Shown: positions 17,467-29,014, numbered from the stretch's first letter. The stretch: DNA of 64,000 bases from Clostridiales bacterium (GCA_017569285.1 CP069419.1:1488001-1552000), one strand, 5' to 3'. A program made the numbers and translations. Notes: generated by a model from the letters alone, not told the origin.

Positions 17467-18696
17467 CTATTCCTCCGGGCACCGTTTCCAGGCCCTCCGG
17501 ACCCCCGCCGCATCGGTGGTGACCACCGCTGTTACGGATGCCGGATCCAGCTTCAGTTCCTGCGTCAGTTCCGGATACCGGAAGCTGCGGCGGAAGCGCT
17601 GGTCCGCATAGAAAACACCGTCCTCGATGCGCCCGGTTTCCCAGGACTCCACATTGTCCGCCGCTGACTGCTTTGCCGGGAAGGCCGGATTGTCCATTTC
17701 CAGTCCGTTCATACGGAAGCGTCCGCCCGCTGTGTCGTCCTCAGTCAGCAGGTGGACCTTCCCGCCCTTCCCGCACGGGCACAGTACCGTCAGGTTGTCG
17801 CTCTTCAGCCGGTTCAGCGCAATGGAAACGGCCTCAGGATTCACATCCAGCCCGGCGAAGCGGCAGCCGATCCGGTCCGCTGCCTCCAGCGTCGTACCGC
17901 TTCCGCAGCACAGGTCCACCACCAGGTCGCCTTCCTTCGTTACAGGCAGCAGCAGGCGCTCCAGCAGCTTCAGCGGCTTCTGGGTGGCGTATCCGGTCCG
18001 TTCCGGATCGCGTTGCTGCAGATGGCTGATATCCGTCCACACGTCGCCCGGATAGACCGGTTCATCATCATAATAGCGGTATTCCTTCCCATGGGAGACA
18101 ATCCGGGAGAACATCCTTCCCTGCTCGTCCCGCCCCCGGGCCATATGGTTCCGCCGGCCGTCACCGCGCGGAAGCGGAACCCGGGTCAGGTCAAAGTCAT
18201 ATTTCGGGCCCTTTGCGTACAGCAGGATCACATCATGCTTCCGGGAAAAATAGCGCCGGGACCTTCCGCCGCTTTCATATGCCCAGATAATCTCATTCAG
18301 GTACCGTGTCTTTCCGAATACCTTGTCACACATGATCCGGGCCGGTGCCGCCATCCGCCAGTCCAGGTGCAGGTAAAACACGCCCGTATCCGCCAGCAGT
18401 TCCTTCGCGACGCCGGCCATCCGGCGCAGCAGCCGCAGGTATTCCTTTTCGCCCGTATACCGGTCTTCATATGCCGGATAGCGCGGTGCGGGAGTTCCGG
18501 TTTTCCATCCCTGCTCCCCGTACGGACGGCGGCGCATGAATTTCTCCCCGGTCATAAAGGGCGGATCCAGATAGACGCACTGCGCCTTTCCGGCCAGGTC
18601 CCTGATTTCCTGCGGCAGCGCCATCACATTGCCGCATACGAGCAGGTTCTCCCCCGCTCCGATGACTTCCCGGTTGATATTGACCTGTTCAAACAT
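17467..18696 (-). CDS. Site-specific DNA methyltransferase (amino-MTase, orphan)
   Basis: 409 residues. Catalytic motif IV DPPF at residues 44-47 precedes the AdoMet-binding motif I DLCCGSGTT at 261-269, the order of beta-class N6-adenine/N4-cytosine methyltransferases. A further 120 residues after motif I form a C-terminal extension of unknown role. No restriction endonuclease gene is adjacent, so it looks like an orphan methyltransferase with a regulatory or housekeeping role. Start at 18696 has GGGAGG upstream and overlaps the preceding gene by eight bases, so the two are probably coupled. Recognition sequence not predictable. Confidence 0.85.
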   Translation of the reverse strand: MFEQVNINREVIGAGENLLVCGNVMALPQEIRDLAGKAQCVYLDPPFMTGEKFMRRRPYGEQGWKTGTPAPRYPAYEDRYTGEKEYLRLLRRMAGVAKELLADTGVFYLHLDWRMAAPARIMCDKVFGKTRYLNEIIWAYESGGRSRRYFSRKHDVILLYAKGPKYDFDLTRVPLPRGDGRRNHMARGRDEQGRMFSRIVSHGKEYRYYDDEPVYPGDVWTDISHLQQRDPERTGYATQKPLKLLERLLLPVTKEGDLVVDLCCGSGTTLEAADRIGCRFAGLDVNPEAVSIALNRLKSDNLTVLCPCGKGGKVHLLTEDDTAGGRFRMNGLEMDNPAFPAKQSAADNVESWETGRIEDGVFYADQRFRRSFRYPELTQELKLDPASVTAVVTTDAAGVRRAWKRCPEE

Positions 18697-19192
18697 GACT
18701 GTCGCCTCCCAGCCGGTTCCTGAGCTGTTTCAGCTCGTCCTGTTCCTCCGTCAGCACCTCCAGAAAACGGTATTGCTCCCCGTCCGCCGCCAGCATTCTC
18801 CCGGCTTCCCGCACCGCCTCGGCAAATTCGGGATCCAGCGCCCGGATTCCCTGCCGCGCCAGCGGACACACCGCGTAAGCCCGCTGGTCCATCGCCGCTT
18901 TTACCGTTCCGTCCCGGATCACCGGAAGCAGCGGAAACAGGCGGCACGCCAGCGGACGGTCCTCCCGGCTGCATGTACCCGGACAGATCACCATCGGCCC
19001 GGCCGGTGTCTGCCGGATCGTCCATCCTTCCCGGTCCCGGTAAAGCATGTCTTCCCCGGGAAACAGGAGCATTCCTGTTTCCTCTCCTTCCTGGGAATCG
19101 CAGCAACGGCTGCCGCACACCCGGCCGCAGTCCCGCTTCAGCGGTGTGATGCTGTTCAGTTTTTCCCGGGCACGAAAAAGAGCATCGTCCAT
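18689..19192 (-). CDS. Cysteine-cluster protein (YkgJ-like), function unknown
   Basis: 167 residues with two cysteine groups: CGRVCGSRCC near residues 22-31 and ICPGTCSREDRPLACRLFP near 69-87. The spacing resembles the YkgJ/Fe-S-zinc cluster family, whose members likely bind a metal or Fe-S centre; the function is unknown. Start at 19192 has GGAGGA upstream. Its end overlaps the DNA methyltransferase start by eight bases. The last third is helical and charged. Confidence 0.65.
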   Translation of the reverse strand: MDDALFRAREKLNSITPLKRDCGRVCGSRCCDSQEGEETGMLLFPGEDMLYRDREGWTIRQTPAGPMVICPGTCSREDRPLACRLFPLLPVIRDGTVKAAMDQRAYAVCPLARQGIRALDPEFAEAVREAGRMLAADGEQYRFLEVLTEEQDELKQLRNRLGGDSHV

Positions 19193-19265
19193 ATTCCGGC
19201 ATCCTCCGCAAAGGTTCCGTTTTCTGTTTCGATGCTCTCATGATAAAGCCGCCCGTGCGGTTTTG

Positions 19266-20651
19266 TCAATTCTTTCCGGGGTCCCGGTCCCCGAGCTTTT
19301 TCCGCGCCACCAGCAGGTAGCAGGCCATGTGCGCGGCGAAGGTCGCAAACCAGGATATCGGATAGGACATATACAGGATTTCCTGGGTCGGGTTGGCAGC
19401 AAATACCGTCATGATCCAGATGATCCGGAGTACGCACGCCCCGGCGAGGGAAACGATCATCGGCATCACGGAGTATCCGATTCCCCGCAGCTGGCCGACC
19501 ATCACGTCCATCATCCCGCACAGGAAATAGGTGGGCAGGATAATATCCATCCGCTTCAGCCCGGCGGCAATCACGTCTGGCTGGGAATTGTACAGCCCGA
19601 TCAGTTCCGCCCCGAAGGCGCGGATCAGCAGTCCCATCCCGATTCCGATCACCGCCACGGTTCCCAGGCAGCACCAGAGGACCTTTTTGACACGGTCCGT
19701 TTTCCCGGCGCCGTAGTTCTGGCTGGCAAACGTCATATCCGCCTGGTGCTGGGCATTCATCGCCGTGTAGACGAATCCCTCGATGTTCATCGCCACGCCG
19801 TTTCCGGCCATCACGACCGATTCAAAGCTGTTCACAGCGGACTGGATCAGCACATTCGAAATGGAGAAAAGGCTTCCCTGTAGCCCGGCCGGCAGGCCGA
19901 TCCGGATGATTTCCCCAGCGCTTTTCCGGTCAATCCGGCATTCCTGCAGGTTCAGCTGGATCACCCCGCGCGTCCGCAGCAGGCAGATCATCACCAGCGT
20001 CATGCTGATCACCTGGCTGGCCACCGTCGCGATCGCGACACCCGCCACGTCCATCCGGAACGCAATCACCAGCAGCAGGTTCAGCAGCACGTTGATCAGC
20101 CCGGCGATCATCAGGTAGACCATCGGGCGCTTTGTATCCCCGACTGCCCGCAGGGTCGCCGCGCCGAAGTTATACAGCATGTTGGCCGGCATGCCGATAA
20201 AATAGATTTTCACATAGAGCGTCGCCCCGTCGATCACATCGTCCGGGGAACCCATCAGTTCCAGCAGCGGCCGGGCCATGAAGAACCCGAACAGTCCCAC
20301 GGCGATTCCCATGAACAGCGCCATGGTGATAGCCGTATGTTCCGCCTTCCGCATCCGGATGATGTCCCGGGCGCCATAGCACCGGGCAATCACCACGCTT
20401 GCTCCGACACTCAGGCCCATGAAAACATTCACCAGCAGGTTGATCAGCGAGCCGGTGGAGGATACTGCCGCCAGGGCCGTATGGCTTTCCGCGTAGTTGC
20501 CGACAACAATCACGTCGGCAGCATTATATAAAAGCTGAAGGATGCCCGTCAGGATAAGCGGGCCGGAAAAGGCCAGGATCTTCGGAAGCAGAGGACCTTC
20601 CGTCATGTCAATCTCGTGCTTCTTTTCCCTTCTTCGTCCGATCGTGGGCAT
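19266..20651 (-). CDS. MATE family efflux transporter (second of three)
   Basis: 461 residues, multi-helix membrane protein of the MATE family (DinF/NorM-like), with FSGPLILTGILQLLYNAADVIVVGNY near the N-terminus and typical small-residue-rich helices. Expected to expel a cationic or small organic compound driven by an ion gradient. Start at 20651 (MPTIGRR) has GGAGGAG upstream; an internal Met at 20606 is an alternative closer to the first helix. Lies 30 nt after the metallophosphoesterase gene on the same strand. Confidence 0.9.
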   Translation of the reverse strand: MPTIGRRREKKHEIDMTEGPLLPKILAFSGPLILTGILQLLYNAADVIVVGNYAESHTALAAVSSTGSLINLLVNVFMGLSVGASVVIARCYGARDIIRMRKAEHTAITMALFMGIAVGLFGFFMARPLLELMGSPDDVIDGATLYVKIYFIGMPANMLYNFGAATLRAVGDTKRPMVYLMIAGLINVLLNLLLVIAFRMDVAGVAIATVASQVISMTLVMICLLRTRGVIQLNLQECRIDRKSAGEIIRIGLPAGLQGSLFSISNVLIQSAVNSFESVVMAGNGVAMNIEGFVYTAMNAQHQADMTFASQNYGAGKTDRVKKVLWCCLGTVAVIGIGMGLLIRAFGAELIGLYNSQPDVIAAGLKRMDIILPTYFLCGMMDVMVGQLRGIGYSVMPMIVSLAGACVLRIIWIMTVFAANPTQEILYMSYPISWFATFAAHMACYLLVARKKLGDRDPGKN

Positions 20652-20681
20652 GCTTGCTCCTCCGTATCAGGTTCGGTTGGT

Positions 20682-21764
20682 TTACTGTTCGTACCGGGTC
20701 AGTGTAATCCGCGTTATCACGGGATGGTTGAACAGCCGGCCCGGCTGGTAGTTATAATGGGGGTCCGATCCCAGTCCGGGACTGATATACTGCGGAACGC
20801 CGTTTACATAGCTCAGTCCCATGATCTCTGCATCCTCCGGAAACCAGCCCAGTTCCGGTACATAGATGGCGCCGCCGAACGGAAGCCGCCACTGGCCGCC
20901 GTTATAGTGGCCCGCCAGGATCATGGAAGCATAGCGGATGGAAAACGCAGCTCCCTTCCCGCTCCATGCGGCTGTGCCGGATACATATTCTTCCGACAGC
21001 GGGGTATGCGTCAGCACAATCTGGATATCCTCCGGCTTTACCTGGGTTTTCAATTCCCGGATTTCGGCAATGCGCGCAAGCTGGTATCCCGTTGCGCGGA
21101 TCCTGGCCGCATCGTCCGCCGTCAGGGATGCCGCCCGCTGGTTCAGGATATCCATCTGGGTTCTGTATGTCGTTTCCAGCCCGTCCAGGTCAATGGCGTA
21201 CAGATCCTCCGGAATGAACCAGATCGTCCCCTTTTTGCGGGTCTCCGATACCGGCCGGTCCAGGATCGTAACCCCGGCCCGGATCATCTGTTCCGCCCAT
21301 TCCGTGTAAACCGACAGGCTTCCGTGGGCGGAATAATCAATCGGATCCCCGTCCACATCGCCCGGAATATAATACTTCGGTGTCTCCTTCGGCATCAGGG
21401 CAATCAGCTCCAGAAGAGGATTAATATCCCGGTCCGGACCGAGAACATCCCCGGTGATCACCACAGCGGAATACCGCCGGGCACCCAGCGCGGACGCGAT
21501 CGCCCTCTGTTTGTCCCCATACCGTGCGCCGTGCAGGTCGCTGATATGCAGGATGGAATACTCTTCCAGGTCTTTCGGCAGGTTCAGTACGGTAACGCGG
21601 AGATCCTCCACCACCACACGGTGCGAAGTCATGATATTTCCCATAAAGAGGGCCAGCACCAGGAACAGCAGGACGGCCAGGACGAAAAACATCCGGCGCT
21701 TGGCCCGTTTCTGCCGGCGCATGATATCCGAAGAAAAGATGTACCGGTTCTGGTACTGCTTCAT
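20682..21764 (-). CDS. Membrane-anchored metallophosphoesterase with altered metal motifs
   Basis: 360 residues. A cytoplasmic basic N-terminus, one TM helix (~25-45), then a calcineurin-like phosphoesterase domain of the YkuE/YaeI kind with DLHG (Asp76, His78) and GD (105-106). Two canonical ligands look changed: GNH[DE] reads PGDVDG (134-139) and the final GHxHGGQ reads GHYNGGQ. Family members act on phosphoesters such as lipid A or UDP-sugar lipids; this one may have altered or lost activity. Start at 21764 has AAAGGGGG upstream. Located at the cell surface by its anchor. Confidence 0.8.
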   Translation of the reverse strand: MKQYQNRYIFSSDIMRRQKRAKRRMFFVLAVLLFLVLALFMGNIMTSHRVVVEDLRVTVLNLPKDLEEYSILHISDLHGARYGDKQRAIASALGARRYSAVVITGDVLGPDRDINPLLELIALMPKETPKYYIPGDVDGDPIDYSAHGSLSVYTEWAEQMIRAGVTILDRPVSETRKKGTIWFIPEDLYAIDLDGLETTYRTQMDILNQRAASLTADDAARIRATGYQLARIAEIRELKTQVKPEDIQIVLTHTPLSEEYVSGTAAWSGKGAAFSIRYASMILAGHYNGGQWRLPFGGAIYVPELGWFPEDAEIMGLSYVNGVPQYISPGLGSDPHYNYQPGRLFNHPVITRITLTRYEQ

Positions 21765-21796
21765 TCCGGCTTCCCCCTTTCTGGCGATATGCGACC

Positions 21797-21825
21797 ATTA
21801 TAAAAGCTTGTTCCCCAATTGGCAA
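21797..21825 (-). promoter_or_regulatory. Promoter of the metallophosphoesterase gene
   Basis: Minus strand TTGCCA (21820-21825), 17-nt spacer, TATAAT (21797-21802), 33 nt before the start. Confidence 0.7.
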
Positions 21826-21837
21826 TACGATCATGAA

Positions 21838-21862
21838 CCCCGCCCGGGATCTCCGGGCGGGG
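21838..21862 (-). terminator. GC-rich hairpin after the GH51 gene
   Basis: Ten-base arms CCCCGCCCGG/CCGGGCGGGG with a five-base loop, 11 nt past the GH51 stop. It lacks a T run, so it may protect the mRNA 3' end or terminate weakly. Confidence 0.5.
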
Positions 21863-21873
21863 ATTCAGACCGT

Positions 21874-23478
21874 TCATTTCCGGGTAAAGCGGAAGACATT
21901 CCAGGATGCCGGGGCCAGCTGTGCCCGCAGTGTTCCGTTTTCACAGGCCGTCCTGCGGTTCTCCTTCGGAAGGATGGTATCCGGATGCTCGTATGTATTG
22001 GCGTCATTCGGGTTTTCCGCATACATTTCCGTATGCCCGCTGAACGTCCATCCGGCAAACCCGCGGACATCCATCGTCAGTTCCTGCAGCTCATCCAGGC
22101 ACGCGTTGATCACATACACATACGCTTCCCCGGCCGCCTGATCCATCGCGGCAGCTGCCTGGATCGTCGCGGCGTTCTCAAACCCGGCGTACTGGTTCAT
22201 GTCGTCAATCACATATCCCGGTACATCATAGGTATCACAGGTTACCTCACAGCGAAGGGACACTCCCTTTGCGGTCCGGATCATCTGGGTAAACGGATAA
22301 TAGCACGCACCCTTCCAGGCATGCTCCCGGTCTGTACGGCACAGGTCATTCAGTCCGCCGGTTGCACAGCCGATCTTCACGCGGTCCGCGTGCCTCAGCA
22401 TCACCAGCATCGTGCTCGCGGTGCCCAGTGCCCGCAGCATTTCCCCGTCCATCGGCGGCATGCGCCGGGTGGACCAGTCATCCGGATCATGGCGGACATA
22501 CTTCCGGTCCGGATCAAATCCGCAGAAGTTCTCCGCGTGCTGCTGCCCGCCGATTCCCGGATGGAAATCTCCCCGCGGCCGGAACATGCTGCCGTATTCA
22601 TCCAGGGACAGCATCATCGTTTTTTGAATACGCAGCTTGGTGCGCAGGTAATCGCACAGCGCGATCTCCGTGCGGATATAATCCTCGAATGCCAGGTAGC
22701 CGGCCAGCAGCGCCTGCGGCAGGTCCGGCGGCGCGGAATGGTAATGGTGCAGGGAAATATAATCCACCGTTTCGTAGCATTCCTCAAGCACTTGGCGGTC
22801 CCATTCCGGATAATGGTTCAGGAAGGGGGAACAGGACACACAGGCCACGGTTTCCGCTTTCGGATCAATCCACTTCATCGCCTTGGAAGTTTCATGGGCA
22901 AGTATGCCGTACTCCCGGGGCTTTTTCTCCCAGGATGCAATCTGCCACGGACCGTCCATTTCGTTTCCCAGGTACCAGATCTTCACCCCGTACGGGTCCG
23001 GATGTCCGTTCTTTTTCCGCAGGTCTGACCAACAGGTCCCGCCGCTGAAATTGGTATATTCCACGCAGTCGGCTGCATCCTGAAGCGTTCCCGTACCCAG
23101 GTTCACGGTATAGATTGGTTCCGTCCCGGCCTTTTCCGCCCACTGCAGGTATTCATCATGTCCCACATCGTTGGGGATATACTGGCGCCATGCCATATCC
23201 AGGTGGGTTCTGCGCTCCGCCATCGGGCCGATGGAATCCTTCCACTGCCACCCGGAAACGAAGTTTCCGCCCGGCAGGCGAACACAGGGAAGCCCGGTCT
23301 CCTTCAGTGCGGAATAAAAATCTTTTCGCAGTCCCTGCTCATCGGCGGCCGGGTGCTTCGGATTGTACATGCTTCCGTTCACCATGGATCCGATCGGTTC
23401 CAGGAAGGCGCCGAAAAGGCGTGGGGAAATCTCCCCGATTCTGAAATCCGGATGCACCGTCAGTGATGCTTTCTTCAT
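21874..23478 (-). CDS. Alpha-L-arabinofuranosidase, glycoside hydrolase family 51
   Basis: 534 residues. GH51 enzymes remove arabinose side chains from arabinan and arabinoxylan. The TIM barrel begins with the RLFGAFLEPIGSMVNG region and VRLPGGNFVSGW; the acid/base Glu is in YLGNEMDGPWQ (~residue 197) and the nucleophile Glu in LSLDEYGS (~residue 291). A C-terminal beta-sandwich follows. No signal peptide, so it acts on imported oligosaccharides. Start at 23478 has GGGGAGGA upstream. Divergent from the GH43 gene, with which it shares a promoter region. Confidence 0.9.
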   Translation of the reverse strand: MKKASLTVHPDFRIGEISPRLFGAFLEPIGSMVNGSMYNPKHPAADEQGLRKDFYSALKETGLPCVRLPGGNFVSGWQWKDSIGPMAERRTHLDMAWRQYIPNDVGHDEYLQWAEKAGTEPIYTVNLGTGTLQDAADCVEYTNFSGGTCWSDLRKKNGHPDPYGVKIWYLGNEMDGPWQIASWEKKPREYGILAHETSKAMKWIDPKAETVACVSCSPFLNHYPEWDRQVLEECYETVDYISLHHYHSAPPDLPQALLAGYLAFEDYIRTEIALCDYLRTKLRIQKTMMLSLDEYGSMFRPRGDFHPGIGGQQHAENFCGFDPDRKYVRHDPDDWSTRRMPPMDGEMLRALGTASTMLVMLRHADRVKIGCATGGLNDLCRTDREHAWKGACYYPFTQMIRTAKGVSLRCEVTCDTYDVPGYVIDDMNQYAGFENAATIQAAAAMDQAAGEAYVYVINACLDELQELTMDVRGFAGWTFSGHTEMYAENPNDANTYEHPDTILPKENRRTACENGTLRAQLAPASWNVFRFTRK

Positions 23479-23516
23479 AAATGTTGTCCTCCCCGAAAGT
23501 TGGGTTAACGAATATG

Positions 23517-23546
23517 TTTACAAAAAACAGACCGATGAGCTATTAT
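23517..23546 (+). promoter_or_regulatory. Promoter of the GH43 gene, overlapping a divergent promoter
   Basis: Plus strand TTTACA (23517-23522), 18-nt spacer, TATTAT (23541-23546). On the minus strand an extended -10 TGATATAAT (TATAAT at 23542-23547) faces GH51. The two -10 boxes share the same bases, so the genes are likely reciprocally or jointly regulated. Confidence 0.6.
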
Positions 23547-23602
23547 ATCATACGTTGATTCATTCTGAAATCATGGAATATCAAAACAGGAGGTTCTGAC
23601 CG

Positions 23603-25018
23603 ATGGCGGACCGCAAACAGGTGATCAATCCATATCTGCCCAACTGGGAATACGTACCGGACGGTGAGCCGCATGTGTTCGGGGACCGGGTCTATGTCTA
23701 CGGCTCCCATGATTTTTTCGGCGGCGATGTGTACTGCATGGGCGACTATGTCTGCTGGAGTGCCCCGGTGGATAACCTTGGCGACTGGAAATATGAAGGT
23801 GTCATCTACCGTAAAGACCAGGATCCGCACAACACGGACCTCCAGGGCAATCTGTACGCCCCGGATGTCACCCGGGGCCCGGACGGCCGGTACTATCTGT
23901 ACTATGTGCTCAGCACCTGGGGCGTGGTCTCCGTTGCGGTCAGCAATGTCCCACAGGGACCGTATGCGTTCTACGGTTATGTCGCTTATCCGGACGGAAC
24001 ACGCCTGGGCGAAAAGGCCGGCGATGAACCCCAGTTTGATCCCGGCGTCCTGACGGAAGGAAACCGGACCTACCTTTACACCGGTTTCTGCGGATACGGG
24101 GATAAGTCCCGCCATGGAGCCATGTGTACTGTGCTTGGCCCGGATATGCTGACCGTGCAGGAAGCGCCGCGCTTTGTGGCGCCGGGAGTCATGTACAGTG
24201 AGGGAAGCGGCTTTGAAGGGCATGAGTTTTTTGAAGCGCCCTCCATCCGGAAGCGCGGAAACCTGTATTACTTCATTTATTCTTCCATCAGATTCCATGA
24301 GCTGTGCTACGCGGTCAGCACGGAACCCACCGGCGGCTTCACGTACAAGGGATGCATGATCAGCAGCTGCGACCAGGGAATTGACTCCTATAAGCCGGCA
24401 GACAAGCCGATGTATTACACCGCCAACAACCATGGCAGCATGGAGAAAATCGGGGACAGCTGGTATATCTTCTACCACCGCCATACCAACGGAACCAATT
24501 ATTCCCGCCAGGGCTGCTTTGAAAAGCTGAACTTCCGGGAAGACGGAACCGCCATCCAGGCGGAGATGACTTCCTGCGGCAGCGTCCGTCCGCTGGAAGG
24601 AAAAGGATGGTATCCGGCGTATATCGCCTGCCATCTGTTTACCAGCGAGGAAGTAGTCTATGTTCCCTGGAGCGGCTGGATGGATGACCGTTTCCCGAAG
24701 ATCACCCAGGAAATCGAAGAGGGCGGTCATGGAATCGGCTATGTGGCCAACATGCGCTCATCCGCAACAGCGGGTTTCCGCTATTTCGACTGCCGGGATA
24801 TTCGGAAGGTCAGCATCCGTACAAAGGGATATGCCAACGGACAGATGGAGCTTCGTACCGCCTGGGATGGAGAGATCATCGGTACCTTCCCGATCGGTTA
24901 TGCCAATGTATGGCATGACACGGAAGCCGATATCACGATCCCCGATGGTGTCCGGTCCCTGTATTTCACCTTCACCGGCCAGGGGCACCTCCAGTTTGCC
25001 GGCTTTACCCTGAATTAA
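23603..25018 (+). CDS. Glycoside hydrolase family 43 enzyme (arabinosidase/xylosidase type)
   Basis: 471 residues. N-terminal five-bladed propeller of GH43: INPYLPNWEYVPDGEPHVFGDRVYVYGSHD supplies the catalytic base region, NLYAPDVTRGPDGRYYLYY holds the pKa-modulating Asp, and FFEAPSIRKRGNLYYFIYS holds the acid Glu. A C-terminal beta-sandwich (~330-471) resembles a carbohydrate-binding domain. No signal peptide, hence cytoplasmic trimming of arabino- or xylo-oligosaccharides, complementary to the divergent GH51. Start at 23603 follows AGGAGG. Exact substrate not readable. Confidence 0.88.
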   Translation: MADRKQVINPYLPNWEYVPDGEPHVFGDRVYVYGSHDFFGGDVYCMGDYVCWSAPVDNLGDWKYEGVIYRKDQDPHNTDLQGNLYAPDVTRGPDGRYYLYYVLSTWGVVSVAVSNVPQGPYAFYGYVAYPDGTRLGEKAGDEPQFDPGVLTEGNRTYLYTGFCGYGDKSRHGAMCTVLGPDMLTVQEAPRFVAPGVMYSEGSGFEGHEFFEAPSIRKRGNLYYFIYSSIRFHELCYAVSTEPTGGFTYKGCMISSCDQGIDSYKPADKPMYYTANNHGSMEKIGDSWYIFYHRHTNGTNYSRQGCFEKLNFREDGTAIQAEMTSCGSVRPLEGKGWYPAYIACHLFTSEEVVYVPWSGWMDDRFPKITQEIEEGGHGIGYVANMRSSATAGFRYFDCRDIRKVSIRTKGYANGQMELRTAWDGEIIGTFPIGYANVWHDTEADITIPDGVRSLYFTFTGQGHLQFAGFTLN

Positions 25019-25025
25019 CCACATC

Positions 25026-25057
25026 AGCCGCTTGCGTTAGCAAGCGGCTATTTTATT
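25026..25057 (+). terminator. Intrinsic terminator of the GH43 gene
   Basis: Perfect ten-base stem AGCCGCTTGC/GCAAGCGGCT with a GTTA loop followed by ATTTTATTT, eight bases past the stop. Confidence 0.85.
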
Positions 25058-25075
25058 TCTGCCGGGATTCTATAA

Positions 25076-25101
25076 GAAAACCGCTTGCGTTATGCAAGCG
25101 G
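25076..25101 (-). terminator. Second copy of the same hairpin, in terminator form on the minus strand
   Basis: CCGCTTGC/GCAAGCGG stem (25081-25101) with the same arm sequence as the preceding terminator. On the minus strand TTTTC follows, so it may act as a back-up stop for transcripts leaving the rRNA operon. Confidence 0.6.
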
Positions 25102-25104
25102 CTG

Positions 25105-25510
25105 TATTGGAATCCGGGCGAAGCTCTGACGGCCCGCAGTGCGGGGAGTTGCAACTATTGAGGTTGCGGACGAACCGCCGACGACTGCCAGTGGCAAACG
25201 AGAGAAGCGTCTCCCCAGTGGGGAGTGCCGTAGGCAAGCGACTCGAGTTTGTTAGCGCGAAAAGTCCTGTGGGATCCGCTCCAAGGAGACCACAGGGCTA
25301 TTGAGCGAACGGAAGAGTCTCGTCGGCGGTGAGGTCAATCGAAAGGGAGTGGTCTCCCCAGTGGGGAGCCACGACCATTGAGATTGCGGGGAGCGAGGGA
25401 AGCGGTGCCCCAGTGGGGCATTTGACGAAGTCAAAAGCGACCCGAGCGAGTCAACCGAAGCAAGCAATGCGACCGCTCCAAGGGAGCAGTGCGCCAACTG
25501 AGGTTGCGGA
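25105..25510 (-). repeat. Cluster of nested two-hairpin repeat elements downstream of the rRNA operon
   Basis: This gene-free stretch is packed with short inverted repeats. On the minus strand two good copies and one degraded copy of the family can be read. Copy one has outer stem CAATC/GATTG (25382-25386 with 25336-25340) and inner CTCCCC-ACT-GGGGAG (25354-25368). Copy two has CAACC/GGTTG (25502-25506 with 25452-25456) and inner GCTCC/GGAGC (25475-25487). A third copy near 25133-25170 is degraded. A ten-base stem CCGCCGACGA/TCGTCGGCGG encloses about 150 bases, as if one element had inserted in another. No convincing protein frame in this stretch. Confidence 0.75.
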
Positions 25511-25526
25511 AAGCGCCGGCTAATGA

Positions 25527-25555
25527 CAAAAAAACTGCCGCTTGATTGCGGCAGT
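25527..25555 (-). terminator. Terminator of the rRNA operon
   Basis: Stem ACTGCCGC/GCGGCAGT with a six-base loop followed by a T7 run on the minus strand, 12 bases after the 5S rRNA. Confidence 0.9.
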
Positions 25556-25566
25556 TTTATTTGGAA

Positions 25567-25682
<116 letters not shown>

Positions 25683-25828
25683 AATGGTGAGCTATATTTG
25701 TGACTTCCGTTCTTTCCCTTGGGTCTGTTCTTCCGTCACATCGTTCCTTTAGCGGAACTCGGCCCCTTCCGTCGTCCTTTTCTTCCTCTTCCAGGGCCTT
25801 TCTGGGATTTACGCGTCAACCGGCAGGC

Positions 25829-25928
25829 ACCGCAACCTCAATGGTCGCAACTCCCTGCCAGGGAGCTTGCTCCCTTTCGGTTGACCTCACCTTTTACGGT
25901 ATTTCCGCCACAGGCGGCCGTAAAAGGT
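25829..25928 (+). repeat. Two-hairpin repeat element in the 23S-5S spacer
   Basis: Module one: outer stem CAACC (25833-25837) with GGTTG (25879-25883), inner hairpin CTCCCT-GCC-AGGGAG (25851-25865). Module two: outer stem ACCTTTTACGG (25889-25899) with CCGTAAAAGGT (25918-25928), five-base bulge TATTT, inner CCGCC-ACA-GGCGG (25905-25917). Same architecture as the copies downstream of the rRNA operon and in the atp operon. Being in the spacer, it is transcribed (as its complement) in the rRNA precursor. Confidence 0.75.
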
Positions 25929-25935
25929 TCGCCCC

Positions 25936-25962
25936 TGACAACTGCACAGCTTCCAGATTCAG
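25936..25962 (-). other. 23S rRNA processing stem, 3' arm
   Basis: TGACAACTGCACAGC (25936-25950) and AGATTCAG (25955-25962) are exact reverse complements of 29000-29014 and 28986-28993. They can pair in the precursor to loop out the 23S rRNA, the usual substrate of RNase III or Mini-III. Confidence 0.85.
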
Positions 25963-25999
25963 TCTTTGCCTTTACCAATTTGTCTCAAGATCACGCGTA

Positions 26000-28895
<2,896 letters not shown>

Positions 28896-28985
28896 TTCGT
28901 CGCTGATCCTGAGACCAATTGTTTTTGTGAAAATTTACATTTTCCTTACCTCAGCAGGTCTCCCTGCTGATGCAACTGGCCTTTC

Positions 28986-29014
28986 CTGAATCTTTCTTCG
29001 CTGTGCAGTTGTCA
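28986..29014 (-). other. 23S rRNA processing stem, 5' arm
   Basis: Partner of the arm at 25936-25962: 15 of 15 and 8 of 8 bases complementary, separated by short unequal bulges (6 and 4 nt). Confidence 0.85.

Noticed and set aside
17363-17470. LexA (SOS) box before recA
   Set aside because: No GAAC-N4-GTTC or CGAAC-type palindrome in the short upstream region.
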